A stretch of DNA of 64,000 nucleotides from Microbotryum silenes-acaulis. Taxonomy: Eukaryota; Basidiomycota; Microbotryomycetes; Microbotryales; Microbotryaceae. Within the stretch, counting starts at the first letter, position 1. Every line of letters begins with the position of its first letter. The position numbers and the translations under genes are program-made. The notes under the pieces are model-generated. The model ran no database searches. It saw nothing but the letters and a program-made list of their open reading frames with translations, and had not been told where the DNA came from. The stretch covers positions 365,001-429,000 of the forward strand of contig QPFY01000001.1 in assembly GCA_003665825.1 (NCBI GenBank), in the 5' to 3' direction. Of the stretch, positions 19,383 to 30,516 are shown piece by piece.

Positions 19383-22300
19383 CTACCCAAACGTCTGCGA
19401 CGACCTCGTGGCCCTCTTGAGTTTGGACAACCTCCATTCGTCCTGGTGCACGGCGTACTTGTCGAACAAGGGTTGGATCCTCTCTTGCTTCTTGCGTTTC
19501 GAGATGGTGTTTTGGTCCGCGACTTTGAAGAAGGAGGGGGCCACTAGAGATCAAGATTCGGAGCGTCAGTTTCGATTGACTATAAAAGAGCAGACTTGAA
19601 CGTACCCTCAGTCAACCACTTTGGTTCGATCGCCGTCACCTCCCTCATATACTCCCTCGTCGTCAAGATCAACTCGTGATAAACGCACCACTCCGGTGCG
19701 CGATTAAACAACGCCGAAGAAGGATGCAAGAACACCGGGGTCCCTTCCACCAGCGTCTTGTACCCCTCCTGCGGATCCTTCTTGCACGCATGACGGAAAT
19801 AACCCGACGTGATGGCCCTTCGTACGCGATTATAATTCTTGCCGCACGAGAGGATGTCATGCTTGTACCGATCCATGATCCCGAGCAACTGTTTCCTCAC
19901 GTCCTGCGCGCGCCTCAACGACCTCGCCTGAACGTAATTCTCCGAGGCCCAAGGGTTCGAAAACTTGCTCGCGGCCCAACCGTTGTAGACCGTCAACAAG
20001 GTCAGATGATCCCCTTCCGGTTGATGGAACTTGGCCTTCTTCGCGTCCGCTTGGGCTTGTTTCTCCTTGGGGCGGTAGAAAACCGATCCACCGACGGACA
20101 ACATGGCGACGATGGTGAGGATCTCTTCCGAACATTCCAAATCGACCGAAGCGATCAACATCTTGGCCAACGGAGGTTCGATCGGTAAATCCGCCATCTT
20201 GCGTCCCAAGCGCGTCAAGAGCCCTTCCTCATCCAACGCCGAAAGCGCATAAAGGTTCTCCAAAGCGGTGATCATCGTTTGTTGAGGTGGCGCGTCCATA
20301 AAGTCAAAGTTGAGCAAATCGTTGATCCCCATCGCTTTGAGCATCAAGATCGTATGCGCCAAGTTCTGCCTCTGGATATCCGGAATCGGGTTCGGTAACA
20401 TCTCGTTACGGTACGCCGCTTCGGTGTAAAGACGATAACATTTACCCGGCCCCGTCCTGCCCGCACGTCCTGAACGTTGTCGAGCCTGCGCTTGCGAGAT
20501 GGGCGTAACGATGAGCGAGTCCATCCCGAGCCGAGGATCGTACGCGTTCTGCTTCACGAATCCAGGGTCGATGACGTAGTAGATCCCATCGATCGTCAAC
20601 GACGTTTCGGCAATGTTGGTCGCCAGGATGACCTTGCGTGAACCGGGAGGAGCAGGATCGAAAATGCGGGATTGCATCTCGGAAGGCAAGGCCGAATAAA
20701 TCGGCAAGATGATCAAATCCGGCACGTTCGGTCCCAAAGCCTTCATGCGCTCGTAGAGAATCTCGCAAGAGGTATCAATCTCTTCCTGACCCGTCAAGAA
20801 CAAGAGGATGTCCCCGGGTGGTTCGGACAGATGGATCTGCATGACCGTGATGAGCGAGGCGTCGAGGTAGTCCGATTCGGGTTCCTTGGTGTAGAGGATC
20901 TCGACCGGGTACGTGCGACCGGGGATCGTGAAGATGGGGCAACCGAAGAAGTACTCGGAGAACTTTTCGGCATCGAGGGTAGCCGAGGTGACGATGACCT
21001 TCAAATCAGGTCGACGTTTGAGAGATTCTGAGTGGGCAGTGCAAATCATTTTGCGTCAGCCATCCACGCTATTTACCCGAGGATGAGATCACACTCCCGC
21101 ACTCACTCTTGAGCAAACCAAACAAGACATCCGTCGCGATCGTCCTCTCGTGTGCCTCATCGAGCATCAACACCGAATACTGCGACATGTCCGGATCGAC
21201 CAAACACTCCCTCTGCAACATCCCATCGGTCATGTACTTGATCTTGGTCTCGGGGCTCGTGCAATCCTCGAAACGAATAGTGTAGCCGACCTCTTGACCT
21301 AAACGACAGCCCACTTCTTCCGCAACACGTTTCGCGACGGACATGGCGGCGACACGACGAGGTTGCGTGCACCCAATCTTGAGCTTGTCGGCGTACCCCG
21401 CCTCGGCGAGGTATTGCGTCATCTGCGTCGTCTTGCCCGATCCGGTATCCCCCACAACAACGAGCACTTGGTTGGTCCTGAACGCTTCGATCAACTGGTC
21501 GCGGAACTTGTAGATGGGAAGACTCTGCCTCTGTTCCTGCATCGTCATGGACGTGATCTTACCGAACGTCGTCGCCTGATTAAACGTCGCCTTTTTCCAA
21601 GCCGGCACATTCTGTGCATGAGCTCCCGCAGCCGCACCACGAGCATCGGCAGCGAACGTTCGATCGTGCGGAGCGGTCATAGGATCGAGCCAAGGCGTAC
21701 TCAAATCGCGCGTTTCGGAATCCGCCGCATCCGCCGCTTCTTGCGCCTTCAACTCGCGTCGTTCTTTCGCCAAGGCCGCACCGGCCAAAGCGGCTCGGTT
21801 CAATCCCCCATCGGGGGCCTTGACGATTTTAACTGGTGATAACTCGAGCGCCCTCTTGGTCTGCCCTTGCAAGAAGGGAGCTTCGGCCTCGTTCATCTCG
21901 ATATCCAATTCCTCATCGGCCTCGTTGGTCAGATCATTGTTCCCGAACGCGGCATTGGGGTCGTTCCTGTAATCCTCGTCCAAGCCAGGATAATCCGCTG
22001 CGGAAGCCGCACCCGACGCAATCAATTGCTTGATCTCCCATCGTTCAGGACTGGTCATCCTCCTCGCGGACGATTGCTTATGATCATCCGCGAACGACCT
22101 CCTCAACGGAACGCCGTTCGAACCCGACGCCGCTCGTTCGGCATGACGACGACTTTCCTCGGCCAATTCTTCGTCCGTCTTGACGCGCAGATGGGGCGTT
22201 AGATCCGCTCCGGTCTTTTGGTCGGCGTCCTTCATCGAAAGTGACAAACGTCCGCCGGTGATGGACATGACTTTGACAAAGACGGGTTGACCACGCGAGA

Positions 22301-23381
22301 GAAGATCCGAAGGGTGGGTGATGCGTTGCGTCGACATCATCCCGACATGGACCATCCCTTCGACGCGACCAACGATACCTTCCAATGAGACGAAGGCGCC
22401 AAAATCCTTGAGGTTCGATACTTTTCCAGGGTAGATCTTGTACAGTACCGGTTTCTCGTCGAGGCGGTTGCGACGGGGAGGAGCGCCCATCGTGCGCGAG
22501 TCGTAAGGTGCCGGTTCGGAAGGTCGTCCCCTTCGATCACCCCACGCGTTCTCCCTCTCGTTGGTACCTCCGCTGCGACGCTCATAGTCCGGTGATCTCC
22601 CCCTCCTCCTGTCCTGATCGTTATCCTCGGGTGACCTCGATCGTCTCCTCTTGTATCCGCCCGAGTCCTGCTCGTGCCTGCCCGTAAAAGACGAAGACGC
22701 CTCGTCGTCGCCACTCGCCGCAACGCGCTTCTTGACGCCTTCCAACTGCTTGAACAAATTATCGACGTCCTCTTGACCCGGTGCAGGCACACTTGTCTTA
22801 CTCCCGGCCGCTTCCAACGCCTTTTGCTTTTTTTCGTCCGCCTCCTCTTGAGCGATCTGCGCCGCGGACTTCCATTCCACATCCTTGACGGCCAAACCAG
22901 GGAACAACTTGATCTGACGTTCCTTCTCCTCATCCACCACGACCACCCCATCCCCTTTCTCCCCCTCCAACCCCTTCTTACCCACTTTCTTCTTCTTCCC
23001 CTTTTCAACCTTCTTCTTGTACTTGGGATGCATCGAAAGTACTAAACGATCTACGGCTTGGAGGAACGAATCGGGGAAACTCGCACCGACTTGAACGACC
23101 GACGTTTTGAAATTGTCGAAAGTTTTGGCTTGGGTGTGAAGGTGGATTAGGAATTCGGCTAGGGTCGTATCTAGAGGGAATTGGAATCGTTGTGTACAAG
23201 GGAGGGGAGGGGAAGGGGGATGGGGGGAGGGTTCAGTCGTCGTATTCCTTGTGCACAAGTCATCAGCTCTTCCCCGTTCCCAGAAGCTTTGAAACGTACC
23301 CGCCAAGCCGGTATGATTGACCAATTCCCTCGACACGGCCGAGACGAGTGATAACAACTCCAATTGTTCCAAATCGGCCAT
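19383..23381 (-). CDS. PRP22: DEAH-box spliceosomal ATPase Prp22 (DHX8 type) with S1 domain
   Basis: ATPase that releases spliced mRNA from the spliceosome and proofreads the second step. Exons 23381-23300, 23170-21107, 21027-19606 and 19543-19383 give 1242 aa (human DHX8 is 1220). The N-terminus has the helical block [20 protein letters not shown], then a charged Arg/Ser region. The S1 RNA-binding domain ([17 protein letters not shown], about 270-340) is what marks it as Prp22. Helicase motifs follow: [10 protein letters not shown] at about 600, DEAH at about 696, [24 protein letters not shown]. It ends [19 protein letters not shown] with a basic tail. The start is the ATG of [10 protein letters not shown]; the frame is open further upstream but runs into a GT repeat. 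Intron 1 is 129 nt and has no stop in frame. Confidence 0.95.
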
Positions 23382-23653
23382 GATCGCTGACTCGTCACGC
23401 GGCTGAAATTGAGGGGGGGGGATGGCCCGTGTGTGTGTGTGTGTGTGTGTTGGGTTGCTCCTCGTCGGGCTGTCGAGTGTCGATGGGGGCGGATGGCGTT
23501 CGATGACTTTGGACGCGAAACGTGTGGTACACGCGATCAGAGAGTGTAGGTGCAAAAAGGTGTCTTTGTCTCACAGAGAAGCTTGGCGATGAGCTCTGTA
23601 AGGGATTGGTGTGAGCAGTCGAAAGCCGAACCGATTGCGCGAGCCCGCCCGAA
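23382..23653. promoter_or_regulatory. PRP22 upstream region with GT microsatellite
   Basis: This 272-bp gap lies between the PRP22 start codon and the edge of the KDZ transposon and must hold the PRP22 promoter. It contains G10 near 23412 and an 11-unit GT repeat at 23429-23450. Confidence 0.55.
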
Positions 23654-23787
23654 CACCGCCGCCTGCCGCGCAGTGCCTGCCGCACCTCTGGCTATATATG
23701 TTAGCACGCTAAAAAGTGGCGCGGGCAGCGCGCCTCCGACCCTCGCTCCCGAGCGGCGTAGCCATACATTTTTATATTTTTATTTGG
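23654..23787. repeat. Left terminal inverted repeat of the KDZ element
   Basis: It matches the reverse complement of 27193-27307. The core is nearly perfect from 23685 to about 23772. The outer part contains about 19 bases absent from the right end. Confidence 0.85.
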
Positions 23788-24021
23788 TAGAGGTTGCCTG
23801 TCTGCAACCCGGGTTGCTAGATGGCCCGAGGACTAGCGCAACTTGCTAATGAGATTGACCTATTATTAGGGAGTACTTGTGCAGTCGCCCGCAGAGCTGT
23901 CTCTTCTAGCCTCCCCCCGCTCAGCGCCAAATCAGACCCGCCTCAGTTCTAACACGAGCACCAACTATTGTAACACACAGTAACACATTCTCGAATCAAT
24001 CTACGACATTCGTATCAGACA

Positions 24022-27000
24022 ATGGGCAGGCATAGATGGAACCGCTTCAAGTTCCGACCTGACTACTTCGAGGGACATCCTGACTATGAGCCCCGAGGCC
24101 TTCGGTCGGACGCTCGGCTCCACACCAACATCCCCGGAACCCGGCACATGGTTACGTACACTGCGCGCCAAATTCAGCAAAGAACCTTCGATGAACATGA
24201 TCGTGGCGAAGCTAGCTCGCCGTCTCCTCGGCCTCCAATGGCCCCTCCGATTCAGGCCGATTTCGACGAAGCCGGCAACCCGAGTGGGATGGATTGGGAT
24301 GTTCAACGTCACAGCGAGTACGGTGGTGGCTATGAACGCGACTTTAGTCCGGCCCCATACTTTCCGGATCGAACATCCCATATGCCAATCGCGCCTGACT
24401 ATAGTGCAACCGCCGAGCGATTATCACTGGCTGATCTGCGCCAAGTCGAAAGTTTCGAACCAGCCACACGTGGTCAGTCGAAGCAAGAAACGTACAAGCA
24501 GTTCGTGTTCAACGACGCTCGTCTTAGGCGCTTGGAACGGCCAGCGCTTCTGCGCCAGTATATCGCGTTTTGCGCTGGGGTCAAAGGTCATCTACGGCCC
24601 TTGATTGACGTGGACGAGGAGCTGTGCCAGGGTTCGGTCGCTAGCGAAGTGCCGCCGCCTAGTTCATGCGAGAGCCCCCTCACATTACTGCTTGACGTGT
24701 ACGACCTCATAAGCTGTATGTGAATAAGGCAAGTTGGGTCACTGTGTCGAATAACGCGCTGACAAGGTCGAATCGATGCAGTGGTCGAGGTGCCGATCGC
24801 TTTTTGTCCGAGATCCAGCAGCGATAGCCCATGCCTTACGTACGCCGAGCGCCTTGCTCAGATCGGATTGATCGGATCGACCGCAGCTGCTCCTCGCTCT
24901 GCCTTCAACTTTCGACTTCTCCAATTTCTCGACTCCTGGTGGAGCACCGCGCCGTTTCCTGTCGATGGAGCAGCTCGCGGGCTCGACATTTTCTATGAGC
25001 AAACTGGATGGGGTCGGCCGGGCCCGAGTCAGCATAAATTCGTGAGCTCGACCCCCTGTCATGGTTGCTATTGATCATTATCTGATATTTATCATGGTTC
25101 GTGCAGGACAAGGAGCTGCGAAAGCAACTCCAGCGCGCCCTTGACGAATTTTGGGCTCTCACGACATCCGAGCGAGAATTGGGCGACCTCGTCCTCGGTG
25201 TCGCGGGTTCTCTCTCGGATTCATGAAATAATCATTCAATCGGCCAGTTTATAGAAATTGGCTACAAATAGATGAGCGTCTAAACCAAGCCCACCATAGA
25301 GTCGAAGTGCAGCATCTTGTCGCTCTGGATCGCAACTTCCAACATTCTCGCGACACCTCAGCCAAATACGATCCTCAGGAGTCGACGCCAGCCCTCTTCC
25401 TCGGCGAAGACGAGCTCGAATCGATGAAGGAGATCTGTGATGGTGGCGACAGCAAGAAGTCAGAAAAGGTCCGCTGATCCGAGCCGCCCCCTGCGATCCT
25501 TTCAAGTTTCAACGCGCTGACGCCCTTCCTCTCGCGTCTTGAAGGCTTGTGCTGATTCGTGGAAAGGAAAGCGGCCAACGGCGGTGCGACACAAATGTCG
25601 CGGGGCAAGTCCGATACGGGCCTAGTTGCCTGTGTTTGCCGTCACGATATCGCGTTGAAAATGGTCAACTTGTATCAAGCAGGCGAAAAGTTCGTCAGCT
25701 CAGCTCCTCTCTCAACCGCTTACAAGGCCTGACGCTTGTTTTTGATGAGGCAGGCGCTACTACGGCTCATCGCTGCTGCAACATGTTTCGAACCAACTCC
25801 CATCCGACGATACACTCGGAGTGCTGTATGATGTTGCGTGTAATTTGGACGGCTACATGCAATCGGTCAGCAAGAGTGGCGGATCCGTCGTTTCTTAGAT
25901 TTCTGGCCCTGGGGCGCCGCTGACCTGTAGTGTACTTCGATCGCCCGCAGAGAAGTGCCCTTCCCGATCTGTTTTCGAGATTGAAGTTTGCCACGAGCGT
26001 GTCTCATGCTTTTGCTCATCAATGGCCCTGCCAGCTCGAGTACAACCCGCGCCTGATTCAGCACTTTGGGTTGACGGATGGGGAGGGATGCGAACGCGTT
26101 TGGAGTCAGCTCCGATCGCTCATCCCGATCAATCGTCCTGCGAGCGCTTCTCACCGGCGCGTCAACATCTCGCGTCGCATCGACCTGATGAACAAGAACG
26201 GTGTTGACAGCCTCGGTATGCTCTGCCATCCACACTTTCACGCCGTGTTCGTTACTCAATCGTGCGGTCCCTTCATTCATCGTCCATTCTAGGCCGTTGG
26301 CTCCGCAGACGACTGTCGAATGCTCAAGATCAGCTTGGAAGGGCACAAACTGATCTGAGCGACGTTTCGGCAATATGGTCCGAGGCTGACCTTCTCGCGC
26401 AATGGGATTTACAACGAGCTGCTCAAGCGGCCACAACGGCGAGTCAACGTCGGGAGAACGAGGACAAGGAGCGATTAGAGCTTTTCAACATTGTACAGAA
26501 GCTACACCACGTGGAAGAAAGGCTGTACGTTCGGCGCGTCAAACCCCATTGGAGGACAAGGGCGTAAAATTGACACTGTGTCTTGGCATTGTGTGTTCAG
26601 ATTCGATCCAATGGCTTCCGATGAAGCGAAGGCTCGCTTGCAGCAACAGCTAAGAGCTTACCGACAAGAATACGATCGTACGAAGGAGCTTGCAGCTTCA
26701 GGTGCGGCGCGCGTCCTATCTTTATGAGTATCGCCACCTGATATTTGATGTCCCATGACATACCTAGATTTCCAGCATTTGTGCAACTGCGTAGTCAAAC
26801 TTCGCGCATTACACAAAGCGACGGTCCAATTGCAATGCTGTCAAGAACGAATTGACTCAATGGGTCGGGGACGAAGCGGCGCGACAATCGGTCAAGTCGA
26901 AGCCAGCAAGCTTGTCAGCGTCTCACAGACGCACAGCAAGAAAGTAAAAGTGGCAATCGATATGTACAATAAAGCGATCGGGGATTACCGAAATGCTGCG

Positions 27001-27200
27001 ACCGAGCAATCGGCCCAGATTCTGGACAACTTGCCGCTCGCTACCACGATTAAGTCGCTTCGGACACTTTCTGGCAAGACGGTTTTTTCGTACACGACAC
27101 TGCGCCTTGGGCGATCGATACCGATGTTCAGAAAGGGATCAAGGCGGTTCTACTCAAAGCCAGGGCGGAAGAAGAGATTCTTCGAATCGGAGCCAAATAA
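24022..27200 (+). pseudogene. KDZ transposase, frameshifted
   Basis: Transposase of the KDZ superfamily, an RNase-H-fold DDE enzyme family. Clear family blocks, split by many introns: first exon 24022-24715, then 24782-25041 and a third from 25107. Next come CADSWK and DTGLVACVCRHDIAL (25.55-25.69 kb), VLYDVACNLDGYMQS (25.8 kb), AHQWPCQLEYNPRLIQHFGL followed by TDGEGCERVWSQL (26.0-26.1 kb), a coiled C-terminal part, and DTAPWAIDTDVQKGIKAV near the end. The stop at 27198-27200 lies inside the right inverted repeat. At 25561-25570 the sequence GGAAA is duplicated; this puts CADSWK and the following AANGG block in different frames with no intron to correct it. The copy is therefore probably inactive, though otherwise well kept. 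Exon borders after 25107 were only partly resolved. Confidence 0.85.
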
Positions 27201-27307
27201 AATAAAATAAATGTATGGCTACGCCGCTCGGGAGCGAGGGTCGGAGGCGCGCTGCCCGCGCCACTTTTTAGCGTGCTAACATATATAGCCAGAGGCAGGC
27301 GGCGGTG
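27193..27307. repeat. Right terminal inverted repeat of the KDZ element
   Basis: It is the inverted partner of 23654-23787, shorter by about 19 bp near its outer end. It overlaps the transposase stop codon. Confidence 0.85.
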
Positions 27308-27389
27308 CGCGGCTTTGCCTTTCTTTCCGGTTCTCTCTCTCTCTCGCGCGCACACGGACCTCGTCGACGACGACGCCACTCTGGGGTCC

Positions 27390-27795
27390 CGGTCGTTGAC
27401 GATGTGGAAAGGCGAGGCCGAATCAAGGAGGAAGTCTGTTTGTTGAGTTGAATTTGGAGTTGTTGTGTGGAAAGACATGAAGAAGTCGTCGAGTTCTTGG
27501 GACGAAGGCGGCGCCGTCACGTAAAGTGCCGGGGCGGGGATGGCCGCAAGTACTTCGAGCTCAAGTCGGCACTTCGAGACTTAAAACTCCAGAAGTCAAC
27601 CACCTCTTCCCCAAACCCCGAAAATGTCTCATCCTTCGCAGCCATCCCCGCCCCGGCACCTTACGTGACGGCGCCGCCTTCGTCCCAAGAACTCGACGAC
27701 TTCTTCATGTCTTTCCACACAACAACTCCAAATTCAACTCAACAAACAGACTTCCTCCTTGATTCGGCCTCGCCTTTCCACATCGTCAACGACCG
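27390..27795. repeat. Inverted duplication (hairpin) of copia protease sequence
   Basis: The left arm 27390-27542 is the reverse complement of the right arm 27641-27795, with very few differences over about 150 bp and a spacer of about 98 bp. Both arms encode the same retroelement peptide (SSQELDDFFMSFHTTTPNS ... DSASPFHIVND), one on each strand. It begins about 80 bp outside the KDZ right end. Confidence 0.92.
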
Positions 27796-28279
27796 CTCCC
27801 TGTTTTCAGGCCAACTCAAGCCCTCATCTCATCACATCGTAGGCATCGGCGGCCAGACGGCTGTCAAAGGCACTGGCTCAGTCGAACTCCGCACCGATTG
27901 GGGAGTTTTGGTCAAACTCAACAACGTCCAATTTGCGCCCAATGCTCCCGCCAACATCGTTTCCGTCTTCCAAATGAGTTCCAAAGGCGTCCTCACGTCT
28001 TTCACCAGAGGTAGAGCCGAACTCAGCACCGTCCAATCAGGTATTTTCGCAACTGCTACAGCCACCACGTCTAACCACTATCGTCTCAATGTGACCCTTG
28101 CGACCGCTGGCAAACTCACCGTCCAAAAGTGGCACGCGTCCCAGTCACTGCCACGCTCCAGCCAACTCAGTTCCTTCATCGCCTTTTCTCAACCATCAAA
28201 TTCAACCCCACCCCGCACCCGCCCGGGCTGGACTACCCCTAATCGCTTTCAACTCTTGCCTACCGATGTCTCAGCTTGA
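27641..28279 (+). pseudogene. Ty1/copia retrotransposon fragment (aspartic protease region)
   Basis: The frame shows the pepsin-type retroviral protease region of copia elements. The active-site block reads LLDSASPFHIVNDRSLFS (family DSGAS.H), followed by GIGGQTAVKGTGSVELRTD and VKLNNVQFAPNAPANIVSV, the flap and beta strands usual in copia Pol. Integrase, reverse transcriptase and LTRs are absent, so it is a short internal fragment. The frame stops at 28279, where the sequence changes into LINE reverse transcriptase. Confidence 0.8.
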
Positions 28280-28284
28280 CTGGC

Positions 28285-30516
28285 ATGGAAGCACGGGGGG
28301 GTGTCATATACTCGGACCTCAAGTACTACCGCCCGATCACGCTTCGCGAGTGCTCGTACAAGTTGATGACCAAGGTCCTCGTAGCAAGGCTGAACAAAGT
28401 GCTGCCATCCGTTCTTCCCCCTTCACAACATGGTTTCATGCAAGGCCTCAGACGCGGGAAGTCACTTGTCCCTGCTCCTTGAACAAATTCGCTCCCTTGA
28501 CCTTGCTGACTCGGCTCTCCTATCGCTGGATCAGGAAAGCGCATATGACCTGGTTGATCATGACTGGATCATGAGCGTCTTTCGAGCGATGGGAGCGCCA
28601 GAACGCTTCCTTGGCCTCCTCAACGTTATCTACAGATCGGTGTCACTTCGTTACATCATCAATGGATACCTCACGGAGGCTGTGCGCATGCTGTGCGGGC
28701 TCGGGCAAGGAGATCCCGTGAGTTGTCCCATCTGGAACGTGTGCTTTCAGCCCTACCTTGATGCCCTAGTGAGGAGAAAATTTGCCCTTGATCTCAGTGC
28801 AGTATTTCTTCCCACCCGGGCTGCAATCCTCACCCACCTCGCCTTTGCGGACGATGCGATCGTGCTCGTCTCGTCACCGGCAGCACTCGATCTCCTGACT
28901 GGTCTCGCCGTCGATTGGCGCTTGGCTACAAACGGACGCTCGAACACGGCCAAGACGACTGCTCTCCCTCTCGGCTTGGGCTGGACTCAGGACGAGCGGG
29001 CTAGCGGGATCGCTACTGTGCGCGCTGGTGAGTGCATGACTTGGGCTGGCTATCCGGTTTCCATCGACGGCAATCTCTCGCTCTTCTGGAGCACGACACT
29101 CAACCGAGCAAAGGCTCGACTGGAGGCAGCGGCGAATCGACGTGTTCCCCCACGGGCTCGTGCGATGTACGCCAACTCGTATGTCACTTCGAGGGTCATC
29201 CACTTGCTCTCGTTCGACATCCCGCCCGTCACTTTCGTCGACGCTTTCGAACAAGCGCTCATCTCCTTCGTGTGGCACAACGACTCCTTCCGACCCGTGA
29301 CAAAAGAGGCGGTCTTCCTCCGTCGCGATCTTGGTGGATTGGGCCTGCTGAGCATCGAGGACATTGTTTGCTCTATGGCGATCCAGTTCTGGGACTGCGT
29401 TGCCCATGGCTTCGAGCCGATCTGGGCTACACTCGGACGGATCAGCTGGAGCGCACATATCCGGAAGAAAGTCGATTTGGTCAACACTGATTGCCTCACC
29501 TCGCCGCGCAACCCACGCGCGGTGGACGAAGGTCATCAACGTTGCGCGACTGATGCTGCCCCATGTGTTCCCAGAGCTCCTTCGGTCGACCGAGGTGCTC
29601 GTGATCCCACCTACTCTGCCTTCCTTACACCCACAAGGCCTGTCGGACGATGCGTGCAAGCGGCTCAAGAAGTTTGGGGCAATCATCGATCTTTACCGGA
29701 GGCCTCAGACGACAGGGGACCCCGTCAACCCAGGCCTGCAACCAGAGTCGTTATTGGAAAAGCTTTGGGCCGATGTGAGTGCTAGCTCTCCGATAGCCTC
29801 TGCATTGCCCCAGCCCGCCGCCGTCCGGACCGCCATTGGCGACTGCTACTTCCTACGACCCTGCACTTACACGTTCCTTGGCGCGACCCGTCCTTTTACG
29901 ATCAAAGCTCTGCGGCACTTCATCAATGAGGCCCGCTATCCCCCGCTGGACGACGGCTCTCGACTCAAGTGGCCAACAGATCTCACAAAGTCACAGAAGT
30001 AACAGTTCTGGACCTGGCTCAACAGTCAATGGGCAACAGCGGTCGAAAAGGACGTTCACTGGAAGCTGATCTTCAGGGCGACGCCGACATGCGTTCTGCA
30101 ACATCACCATGGTCACACTGCATCTGATGGGTGTCCACAGTGCGGCCAACGAGACACCTTCATGCACTTCTACTTTGAATGTGACCATTCACGTGAGTTC
30201 TGGCGCCTGAGCTTGCAGCTGCTGAGGTTTGCACTTGGCCAGGCAGGTGACTTCCAACCTGGCGAAGCTGACTCTCCTCAGATCATGCTTGGCCTTCCTC
30301 GGGTGCGTGGCGGAAGTCGTGACTCTCGGACCTACATCGTCGTTCGGGTCGTTCTTGCGATTGCTTTCAACAAGCTCTACCTTGCTCGATGGCATCAGCA
30401 CAAGGATCAAATTCCCCTACCAACCCCTTACTTTCTTACTCGCGAAGTCCGCTCGCATCTCAAATTCCGACTTCGACGTCTGCCAGACGGCGAGCTTCTG
30501 GACCAGATGATGTGAC
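28285..30516 (+). pseudogene. Decayed LINE (non-LTR) reverse transcriptase
   Basis: A 5'-truncated non-LTR retrotransposon ORF2 remnant. Visible domains: reverse transcriptase beginning [20 protein letters not shown] and SQHGFMQG, palm motif FADDAIVLV near 28.85 kb, and a zinc-finger reverse-transcriptase tail (CPQCGQRDTFMHFYFECDHS, then EFW) near 30.13-30.2 kb. The endonuclease domain is missing. The frame is broken at about 28480 and about 29505, and by a TAA at 30001, so it cannot encode one protein. It looks L1/Tad-like. The last conserved frame ends at 30516. An A10 run at 30786 could mark the element's original 3' end. Confidence 0.85.

Larger units (their letters stand above)
23654..27307 (+). 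mobile_element. KDZ-superfamily DNA transposon with terminal inverted repeats
   Basis: A 3.65-kb element bounded by long inverted repeats and carrying one multi-exon transposase gene of the Kyakuja-Dileera-Zisupton (KDZ) superfamily. Both ends share an essentially identical block of about 90 bp (from CTCTGGCTATATATG to GCCATACATTT in the left copy). Outside it the two ends still share CACCGCCGCCTG or its complement, and inside it an A/T-rich stretch. No clear target-site duplication is visible at the edges chosen, so the exact ends are uncertain. It sits next to a copia fragment and a decayed LINE, forming a transposon island between PRP22 and UBC13. Confidence 0.88.

Noticed and set aside
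21069..23555. Longer PRP22 N-terminus starting at 23555
   Set aside because: The extra sequence translates a GT microsatellite (HTHTHT) and lies upstream of a well-placed ATG; it is more likely 5' leader.
25236..26436. Minus-strand frames inside the KDZ element, including one of 189 aa
   Set aside because: They are antisense to conserved transposase blocks.
27128..27520. Minus-strand frame of 130 aa spanning the KDZ right end
   Set aside because: It is a chance fusion of the left hairpin arm of copia sequence with the inverted repeat.
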